64,000 nucleotides of DNA, taken from assembly GCA_034435435.1 (NCBI GenBank), contig DAOTXN010000122.1, positions 7,548 to 71,547 on the forward strand, written 5' to 3'. A program made the position numbers and the translations under genes. How positions within the stretch are numbered: the first letter of the stretch is position 1; each line of letters opens with the position of its first letter. The notes beneath the pieces were generated by a model. It made no database searches and had not been told where the DNA came from. It saw only the letters and a program-made list of their open reading frames with translations. The DNA is from DAOTXN01 sp034435435. Lineage in GTDB: Bacteria > Chloroflexota > Anaerolineae > S140-20. Positions 58,387 through 64,000 of the stretch are shown piece by piece.

Positions 58387-59017
58387 GCTGGTAGCATTTG
58401 TGCGCATCTTGAGTGTGCTCGCCGTCGTGGCGTTGTTTGCGCCGTTCACCCGCCAGGGTCGGGCGGCTCAACCTGACGCCGACGCATCGCCAGAGCCGCT
58501 TTTTATGACTGTGCCAACCCGCACGTTCACCCCTGAGCCGACGCTGCCGCCGTCGCCCACTGTGCCCTCGCCCACCGCCACTCGCACGCCGGCTGTGACG
58601 CCTACTCTGCCTGCTCCCTCTCCTTCGACCTCCACGCCCACCGCGCCGACCCCAACCCCGGCGATCGTGGCTAACGAGGACACGAGCGTGTATAGTGGGC
58701 CTGGCGCCGACTATTCTGTCATCGGCCTGCTCAAGGCAGGCGAAAGCGCTATCGTCGTCGGGCGTAACGCCGATAGCACCTGGTGGCAGATCCGTTTTCA
58801 AGCGGACCGGGCCTGGGTCTCGGCCGCCGCTGTGACTGCCAGCCTGGGAGCCTATAGCGTGCCGGTGGTCAGCGCGCCGCCGCTAGGGACGGCGGGTGCG
58901 ACGCCGGTAACATTGCCCCGGGCGGGTGGAGCGTCTGCGTTGTGGAACTGGGTGCTACTGTTGATCGCGGGGAGTGCGCTGCTGGTGATGAGTTGGCGCA
59001 GACGGCGAGCGCGGTGA
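58379..59017 (+). CDS. SH3b surface protein with an LPRAG sorting-like tail
   Basis: 212 residues. A signal peptide (LVAFVRILSVLAVVALFA) is followed by a Pro/Thr-rich stalk (TPEPTLPPSPTVPSPTATRTP), one SH3b domain (TSVYSGPGADYSVIGLLKAGESAIVVGRNADSTWWQI) and the C-terminus TLPRAGGASALWNWVLLLIAG then VMSWRRRRAR. The LPxxG motif, hydrophobic helix and basic end have the layout of a sortase signal. GGGGGAAG precedes the ATG. No sortase gene is in the window. Confidence 0.85.
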   Translation: MNKLVAFVRILSVLAVVALFAPFTRQGRAAQPDADASPEPLFMTVPTRTFTPEPTLPPSPTVPSPTATRTPAVTPTLPAPSPSTSTPTAPTPTPAIVANEDTSVYSGPGADYSVIGLLKAGESAIVVGRNADSTWWQIRFQADRAWVSAAAVTASLGAYSVPVVSAPPLGTAGATPVTLPRAGGASALWNWVLLLIAGSALLVMSWRRRRAR

Positions 59018-59188
59018 GCCTGGGTCAGCGTATACGTGTCGTAGACCGAGCGTAGGGGTTGCGTCAAGTACAACCATGACATCTACAGTATACTGGCTGG
59101 CATAAGTGGTGGGGGGTGGTCCCCCACGTAGGAAAAGTAGTTTTGAATAGAGGCGTCGGTGGATTGAATCCCCGGCGCCTCGTCCATT
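59018..59188. other. Spacer with two hairpins upstream of the ABC-F leader
   Basis: No gene. Two hairpins are visible: gtggggg...cccccac (about 59107-59127) and gaggcgtcgg/ccggcgcctc (59150-59181, nine of ten pairs). Either could end transcription from the SH3b gene, but neither has a strong T-run. Confidence 0.4.
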
Positions 59189-59217
59189 TTGACAGGGTGA
59201 CGCCAGTGCGGTATAAT
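59189..59217 (+). promoter_or_regulatory. Consensus sigma-70 promoter of the ABC-F gene
   Basis: ttgaca (59189-59194), exactly 17 bases, tataat (59212-59217): both boxes match consensus fully, the best in this window. Transcription would start near 59224, giving a leader of about 210 bases with an ORF and a terminator before the ABC-F gene. Confidence 0.88.
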
Positions 59218-59241
59218 AGAGGTGTTGTAAAGGAGCAAACG

Positions 59242-59340
59242 GTGTATCACGACAATCCTTATCTCAAACTCGCGTTTTGCCTGTGCTGCATGGCCTCTGA
59301 TCTGACCCTGCCTTGTCGTGGTGCGCCTGTTTCTTGTTGA
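59242..59340 (+). CDS. 32-residue leader peptide of the ABC-F gene
   Basis: GTG start with aaaggag (59229-59235) six bases upstream, 32 codons, TGA. The product MYHDNPYLKLAFCLCCMASD then LTLPCRGAPVSC has five cysteines and no known domain. It lies between a consensus promoter and a strong terminator, the position of regulatory leader ORFs in antibiotic-resistance ABC-F genes. Translation rather than the peptide is probably what matters. The last codons contain ggtgcgcc (59320-59327), which can pair with the left arm and loop of the terminator (ggcgcatc, 59371-59378). Confidence 0.7.
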   Translation: MYHDNPYLKLAFCLCCMASDLTLPCRGAPVSC

Positions 59341-59361
59341 CATAAAGCGAAAGTGAACGTC

Positions 59362-59394
59362 AAAGCCGTGGGCGCATCTGCCCACGGCTTTTTT
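59362..59394 (+). terminator. Strong intrinsic terminator (attenuator) before the ABC-F gene
   Basis: aaagccgtgggc (59362-59373) pairs perfectly over 12 bases with gcccacggcttt (59380-59391), loop gcatct, followed by a T-run to 59394. It lies between the leader ORF and the ABC-F start (40 bases on), so it would stop most transcripts unless the hairpin is prevented. Confidence 0.88.
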
Positions 59395-59433
59395 GTTGGG
59401 CAATTTGGCAAATTGCCCTACCAGGAGAACGGA

Positions 59434-61080
59434 ATGATCGCCATCCACCTGGATCGCGTAAGCGTCACATACATTTCAGAACCGGTATTCGAGAACCTTG
59501 CGTGGGAAATCCACGACCAGCGCCACGTGGGACTGGTCGGGCCGAACGGCTGCGGTAAAAGCACATTGCTGCGCCTCATCGCCGGCGAGCTGAACAGCGA
59601 CACCGGATTTCTCGTCCGGCGCAAGGAATTGAGCATCGGGTATTTGCAGCAGGAGCCGCGCTTAGAGGCAGGCCGCACTGTTTGGCAAGAGGCGCTAACC
59701 GCCTCGGCCGAGCTGGCTCGCATCGAGGCCGAGTTGTCCGGCGTCGAAGCCAAGCTGGCCGACCCTGACATCTACAATGACGAAAAAACACTGGCCCGCA
59801 CCCTGGATCGCCAGGCGCAACTGGTAGAGGCCTACACCCGGCGCGGAGGGCCGGCCTACGAGGGGCGCGTGCGCTCGACGCTGCGCGGCCTGGGTTTCAG
59901 CGACGCCGAGCTGAATCTGCCCGTGGAGGCGCTCAGCGGTGGACAGAAAAAGCTGGTCGGCCTGGCCAAGCTGCTCATCACCCGGCCCGACGTGCTGCTC
60001 CTGGACGAGCCGGATAACCACCTGGACCTGGCGGGCAAAGCCTTTCTGGAAGCGTTTATCCGTGGCTACAAGGGGGCCGTGATCATCGTCTCGCACGACC
60101 GTTATCTGCTGGACCAGGTGGTAGACGAGATCGTCGAGCTAGAGGACGGGCGGCTCGCGCACTATCCCGGCACCTATTCCGAGTACGCGGTCGAAAAACA
60201 GTTGCGTTTGCTACGGCAGCAGCAGCGCTATCAGGCCCAACAAAAAGAAATCGCCCGCATCGAAGCGGCCATCGCCCGTTTTGAACAGTGGGCCAGCATC
60301 GTGGTGGACGAGCGCCACGCCCGCCAAGCCCGCAGCCGGCGCAAGATGCTGGAGCGCATGGAGCGCATTGACCGGCCCATTTTGGAGCGGCGGCGCATGG
60401 GTCTGGAGCTGAATGGCTGGCGCGGCAGCAACAAGGTGCTGGAAATCGTGAACCTGGATAAGGTTTTTCCAGCCTCTGACGGCGCTGACGAGATGATGAT
60501 CTTGGCCGGTCTAGACCTGCTCCTGTGGCACGGCGAGCGGGTGGGGCTGGTTGGTCCGAACGGCGCGGGCAAGTCCTTGCTGTTTCGCCTGATTCTGGGT
60601 CAAGAGCCGCCGACGGGCGGCGAGATCAAAATCGGCCCCAGCGTCAAGATCGGCTATTACGCGCAAGAGCACGATACGCTCGACTATACACGGACGTTGA
60701 TCGACACCGTGCGCCAGGCCGCTCCCCTCTCCGAGAGCGACGCCGTGCGCTTTTTGGGGCGCTTTCTCTTTAGCTACGAGCAGGCCCGTGGCGCGGTGGC
60801 AAACCTGTCGGGCGGAGAGCGCAGTCGTTTGCAGTTAGCGCTCTTGATGTTATCGGATGCCAACTTTCTACTCCTCGACGAACCGACCAACAACCTGGAC
60901 ATCCCCTCGGCCGAGGTGTTGGAGGAGGCGCTGGCCGAGTTTGAAGGCACGCTGCTGGTCATCTCGCACGACCGCTACTTTCTGGATCGGGTGGTGGATC
61001 GCATCGTCGAGCTGGACGACGGGGCGTTGACAGAATTCCAGGGGGGCTACAGCGACTATTGGGAAACCAGGTCAGCGTAA
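59434..61080 (+). CDS. ABC-F family ATPase (ribosome-associated type)
   Basis: 548 residues from the ATG with AGGAG seven bases upstream. Two nucleotide-binding domains: GLVGPNGCGKST, LSGGQKKLVGLAKLL and LLLDEPDNHLDL; then GLVGPNGAGKSLL, LSGGERSRLQLALLML and LLLDEPTNNLDI. Between them is a helical linker (about 240-320) rich in Gln/Arg, where ABC-F proteins reach into the ribosome. No membrane segments. ABC-F proteins either adjust translation (EttA/Uup-like) or give resistance by displacing ribosome drugs; the attenuator upstream suggests the second. The first Walker B has DEPDN where most have DEPTN. Confidence 0.92.
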   Translation: MIAIHLDRVSVTYISEPVFENLAWEIHDQRHVGLVGPNGCGKSTLLRLIAGELNSDTGFLVRRKELSIGYLQQEPRLEAGRTVWQEALTASAELARIEAELSGVEAKLADPDIYNDEKTLARTLDRQAQLVEAYTRRGGPAYEGRVRSTLRGLGFSDAELNLPVEALSGGQKKLVGLAKLLITRPDVLLLDEPDNHLDLAGKAFLEAFIRGYKGAVIIVSHDRYLLDQVVDEIVELEDGRLAHYPGTYSEYAVEKQLRLLRQQQRYQAQQKEIARIEAAIARFEQWASIVVDERHARQARSRRKMLERMERIDRPILERRRMGLELNGWRGSNKVLEIVNLDKVFPASDGADEMMILAGLDLLLWHGERVGLVGPNGAGKSLLFRLILGQEPPTGGEIKIGPSVKIGYYAQEHDTLDYTRTLIDTVRQAAPLSESDAVRFLGRFLFSYEQARGAVANLSGGERSRLQLALLMLSDANFLLLDEPTNNLDIPSAEVLEEALAEFEGTLLVISHDRYFLDRVVDRIVELDDGALTEFQGGYSDYWETRSA

Positions 61081-61627
61081 CCATGCGCGACGAGAGGTGT
61101 TCTAATGGGTGTCCGTCCTACTTGGACAACGCAAAGGTGATGAATGTCACTTGTCACACGGGCGACTTTGTGCTATAGTCAACTGCGGTAATGAATGGGT
61201 GGGTTCCTCTCGTATCGTTTGAATGCTTCCTCAAGTGTGTGGTCTGGATAGTACAGATAAAGGTAACTCAGGGCTGAAGCCATTGTATTGCACGCGCATT
61301 CTTCTCATGCAACGCACACACCATCCGCTCGCGCTTCGACCCGCTCTGAACGATGGGTAAGGTTTGGCAAATGCTGCCTGCCCTGGTCAACTGTTCGGGC
61401 AGGTCATCCATGTCCGGTTAGGTGTGCTTTTCCACGAGCGAGCGTCCCACAAGGGCTTGGCGCATAGTCCGATCTGTGCAGTGAGTTCCTGCGGAGCGCT
61501 GCGTAGGAAGGCGCAGGCAAAGGGTGGAAAGGGGGTGATCTAGCAGGCATCCTACGGCTGAGCATCCTTCTCTTTGCGGATCCATTTTTTCCTTCTCGTG
61601 AACCATTGCTGGACAGGAGGTTCTAAG
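61081..61627. other. Long spacer, possible gene debris on the minus strand
   Basis: 547 bases without a convincing gene. On the minus strand 61268-61411 is an open frame of 47 codons (MDDLPEQLTRAGSICQTLPI...). In another frame the next stretch downstream reads LSYLYLYYPDHTLEEAFKRYERNPP, which looks protein-like; together they might be a frameshifted remnant (perhaps of a transposase). I do not recognise it. A strong AGGAGG at the right end belongs to the cstA gene. Confidence 0.3.
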
Positions 61628-63391
61628 ATGAACGTGATTTTCATTTTGATTCTGGCAACCCTGGGTACCATTGTTGGCTACGGCTGGTATGCCCGCCGCA
61701 TTGACCGCCAGATCATCCAGGCCGACGCGAAAAAGACCACCCCTGCCACGATGTACATGGACGGCGTGGACTTTACCCCCGCCAACAAAAGCGTGCTGTT
61801 TGGCTACCAGTTCAAATCCATCGCGGCGCTTGGCCCCATCACCGGTCCCATCGTCGCCATGCGCTGGGGCTGGCTGCCGGCGCTGCTGTGGATCATTTTT
61901 GGCACGTTTTTCATCGGCTGGGTGCAAGACTATGCCAGCGCCATCGTGGCCATGCGCGAAGATGGCAAGACCTTCGGCGGCCTCAGCTTTACCCTGATTT
62001 CGCCCCGTTCGCGCAACATTCTGCTCATCTTTATTTACGCTTACCTGTGGTTGATCATGGCCGCCTTTGGACAGCTCATCGCCCAGTTGCTGGCCGGCGC
62101 CAGCGTCCCCCTGGGCGTGCTGGCCACCATCGCCTTTGGCATCCTGGCCGGCCAGATGATCTACCGCTGGAAGCAGGACATCCTGCTGACCACTGCTGTC
62201 ACCGTTGTCCTCAGCTTCGTGGGCATCTGGCTGGGCACGCAGGGTTTTGTCAAAGACTTTTTCCAATCCGTCAACGGCGGCGCCACTCCCGGTATCCTGT
62301 TTGCCGACATCCCCCGCGACCGGTTCCTCTGGGCCGTAGTGGTGATGGTGTTGTGCTATCTGGGCGCGGTGCTGCCGATATGGCGCTGGGCGCAGCCGAT
62401 CAACTATGTGGCCTTTTGGATCGTGGCCTTGGGCATGGTGGGCGGCGTGCTCGGCCTGCTGATCTGGCACCCCAGCATCGGCTCCGACTTTCCGGCCTTT
62501 ACCAGTTGGGACGGCAAATTTGAAGGCATCGCCAAAGCCGCCGGGCCATTATGGCCGCTGCTGTTCGTGACCATCGCCTGCGGGGCCATTTCCGGCTGGC
62601 ACAGCCTGGTCTCCAGCTCGGGCACCGCCCGTCAGTTGGAAAAAGAGACCGACGCCTTGCCGGTTGGCGGCGGCGCGATGTTCATGGAAATGTTCCTGGC
62701 GACGCTGTCCCTGTTGACCGCGGCAGTGGGCGTGGGTGCAACCAAGTTCGCCGAATTATCAGGCAAAGGCGCGAACCTGGGCGTCTTTTCCAACGGCCTG
62801 GGCACATTCCTCTCCAAAGTCGGCATTCCCACATCATTCGGCACGCCCTACGCCTCGGTCTTTTTGGTGCTGATGGGCCTGACCATCATGTACCTGGTGG
62901 TGCGCTTTATGCGCGTGGCCAGCGCCGAGGTATTGGGCGACCGCTTCCCGGCCATGAAAAACATGCACATCGGCTCTTTCGTCGCCTTGCTGCTCAGCCT
63001 GATCATCATCCTGATCGGCCTGTCGCAGGGCGGCTTTGCCGGCGACTTTTTCAAGCGCATCTGGGTGCTGTTTGGCGGCGCCAACCAGTTGATGGCGGCC
63101 CTGGCCCTGCTCATCATCACCTTGTGGCTGATCCAAAAGGGCAAGAACTACCAATGGACGCTGTGGCCCTTCCTGTTCATGTTCGTCACCACCATCGTCG
63201 CTCTGGTCCTACAGGTAATTGACAGCTTTAAGGACCTGAGCAATGAGGGTGTGACCGGGCTGCTGGTTGTCGGCGACCTGATCGCCGGGGGCGTGGGCAT
63301 CTTGCTGATCGTGTGCGCCCTGATCCTGGCTTGGGATGGCTGGCAGGCTGTGCAGCGCATGCGAGCCGCGGCGGCAAAGGCCAAAGCGTAA
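61628..63391 (+). CDS. cstA: CstA-family carbon starvation/peptide or pyruvate transporter
   Basis: 587 residues from the ATG with AGGAGG seven bases upstream. About 15 to 16 membrane segments. FGYQFKSIAALGPITGPIVAMRWGWLPALLWI, FIGWVQDYASAIVAMREDGKTFGGLSF and HSLVSSSGTARQLEKETDALPVGGGAMFMEM are typical of CstA/BtsT. Known members import peptides or pyruvate. Shorter than E. coli CstA (about 700), like many CstA homologues outside enterobacteria. No operon partner; a hairpin follows. Confidence 0.92.
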   Translation: MNVIFILILATLGTIVGYGWYARRIDRQIIQADAKKTTPATMYMDGVDFTPANKSVLFGYQFKSIAALGPITGPIVAMRWGWLPALLWIIFGTFFIGWVQDYASAIVAMREDGKTFGGLSFTLISPRSRNILLIFIYAYLWLIMAAFGQLIAQLLAGASVPLGVLATIAFGILAGQMIYRWKQDILLTTAVTVVLSFVGIWLGTQGFVKDFFQSVNGGATPGILFADIPRDRFLWAVVVMVLCYLGAVLPIWRWAQPINYVAFWIVALGMVGGVLGLLIWHPSIGSDFPAFTSWDGKFEGIAKAAGPLWPLLFVTIACGAISGWHSLVSSSGTARQLEKETDALPVGGGAMFMEMFLATLSLLTAAVGVGATKFAELSGKGANLGVFSNGLGTFLSKVGIPTSFGTPYASVFLVLMGLTIMYLVVRFMRVASAEVLGDRFPAMKNMHIGSFVALLLSLIIILIGLSQGGFAGDFFKRIWVLFGGANQLMAALALLIITLWLIQKGKNYQWTLWPFLFMFVTTIVALVLQVIDSFKDLSNEGVTGLLVVGDLIAGGVGILLIVCALILAWDGWQAVQRMRAAAAKAKA

Positions 63392-63413
63392 CATCCTGGC
63401 ATCTGCGTGGGTT

Positions 63414-63438
63414 GGGAGGGCCTGACACAGGCCCTCCC
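63414..63438 (+). terminator. Hairpin after the CstA-family gene
   Basis: gggagggcctg-aca-caggcccccc-type stem: gggagggcctg (63414-63424) pairs fully with caggccctccc (63428-63438). Only a weak T content follows (cttgcgcttg), so termination would depend on the stem. Confidence 0.55.
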
Positions 63439-63459
63439 CTTGCGCTTGTAAAGAGCCTG

Positions 63460-63524
63460 GCTAAAATTCGTGGAGAGAAAGGACCGGAGGCCCCGCTTCA
63501 GCGGGAACGTCCACGAATTTTAGC
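63460..63524. repeat. Palindromic repeat with perfect 15-bp arms and an inner hairpin
   Basis: gctaaaattcgtgga (63460-63474) and tccacgaattttagc (63510-63524) are perfect complements. Between them cccgc-ttca-gcggg forms a smaller hairpin similar to the pair at 30823-30856. It fills the space between the cstA gene and the last gene. Confidence 0.75.
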
Positions 63525-63546
63525 TACACTCAAAAGATAAGAGCAA

Positions 63547-63918
63547 ATGACTCGACAGCGCCAATTACCTATCCAGGTTGATATCGTCGCCCACCTGCCG
63601 GAGAGTTGGGGGATTTGTTCAGCTTGCGAGCTGATGCTGGGACAGGCCGAATTCGACAGCGGCCCGGCCACCCGGCACTTGAGCGAGTATCCACCCGACT
63701 GGCAAGAGACGTTTGCCCGCTTGTCGGCTTGGGTCACAGAGCTGAGCGGGCAATATGGCGAGCGAATCGTTGTGCGCGTGATTGACCCTCGCTCACCGCT
63801 GGGATTGTGGAAGAGCCTGCGCCACGGCGTGCGGCGCTACCCTACGTTTCTCGTGGGCCGACAAAAAATACTGAAATTACGGTATAGTGAGTTGCTTCCA
63901 CTCCAGAAAACGCCATAA
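63547..63918 (+). CDS. Thioredoxin-like small protein
   Basis: 123 residues. C24-S-A-C27 near the N-terminus after a beta strand (VDIVAHL) and a RRYPTFLV segment near the C-terminus, where a thioredoxin fold has its cis-Pro, suggest a thiol-redox or similar fold. The middle (about 40-75) is helical. I cannot name a family. No good ribosome site is visible. The remaining bases 63919-64000 hold nothing I recognise. Confidence 0.6.
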   Translation: MTRQRQLPIQVDIVAHLPESWGICSACELMLGQAEFDSGPATRHLSEYPPDWQETFARLSAWVTELSGQYGERIVVRVIDPRSPLGLWKSLRHGVRRYPTFLVGRQKILKLRYSELLPLQKTP

Positions 63919-64000
63919 TCGTTGTTCAAGCCAAATCGCGATTGTCGTGATGCAGAATACTCCAACGTAGTCAAGATGAGACGACAACTTGCACAGGGGA

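Noticed and set aside
61418..62470. 350-codon open frame on the minus strand overlapping cstA
   Set aside because: The plus-strand CstA-family protein is unmistakable; the antisense frame is His/Gln/Asp-rich without family features.
1..64000. tRNA, rRNA or origin of replication
   Set aside because: I looked for T-loop-like ttcgaatc/ttcgagtc contexts and rRNA-like sequence and found none that fit; no dnaA boxes or AT-rich origin were evident.

Overview
The window looks like a chromosomal segment of an uncultured Chloroflexota bacterium, most likely near Anaerolineae/Caldilineae. The evidence is overall high GC, exported proteins that end in a YLPLV(L/I)(R/K) tail, Thr/Pro-rich linkers next to SH3b domains, DUF4012/DUF362/GT39 envelope genes and a BTAD regulator. 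This is inference from gene content; there is no rRNA, and I found no tRNA or CRISPR array.

Layout. 1-8.9 kb (minus): five exported proteins (DUF362, a 14-repeat beta-propeller, a beta-helix fusion, a small secreted protein, a tail-fibre-like protein). 9.1-10.7 kb (minus): a BTAD/SARP-type regulator joined through a membrane segment to a DNRLRE-type domain. 10.9-12.4 kb: nitroreductase plus Cys-rich ferredoxin-like protein. 12.5-18.1 kb: a type III restriction-modification system (mod, res) interrupted by a REP-associated tyrosine transposase and REP-like repeats. 18.2-21.3 kb: DinB-like, HAD and membrane genes plus a frameshifted glycosyltransferase. 21.4-24.2 kb (minus): P1 peptidase, a DUF4258/YgiT toxin-antitoxin pair, CoaBC. 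24.3-28.1 kb: DUF456 and a large GT39 enzyme behind a near-consensus promoter. 28.2-32.1 kb: a small His-rich protein, a truncated methyltransferase, a two-component system, a flavin-reductase remnant, PAC2. 32.3-36.2 kb (minus): three M42 aminopeptidases in tandem and a Thr-rich membrane protein. 36.3-41 kb: an MFS protein, then a second DNA-modification island (methylase-nuclease fusion, HNH, partial gene duplication). 41-48.6 kb (minus): sensor-type propeller, GT2, cyclase, SH3b protein. 49-59 kb: an exported TAP-like hydrolase, then a flippase/DUF362/B12-radical SAM/GT2 operon followed by DUF4012 and an SH3b protein with an LPRAG tail. 59.1-61.1 kb: an ABC-F ATPase behind a consensus promoter, a 32-codon leader ORF and a strong terminator, which together look like a transcription attenuator. 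61.6-63.9 kb: CstA-family transporter and a thioredoxin-like protein.

Two themes stand out. First, the intergenic spaces carry several families of short palindromic repeats, and in four cases the repeat contains or supplies the stop codon of the adjacent gene. Second, several genes are mosaic or broken. Both DNA methylases have an AT-rich centre between their catalytic motifs, consistent with exchange of the target-recognition domain. The strongest candidates for new biology are the ABC-F attenuator, the BTAD-TM-DNRLRE regulator and the REP/transposase insertion inside the type III system.
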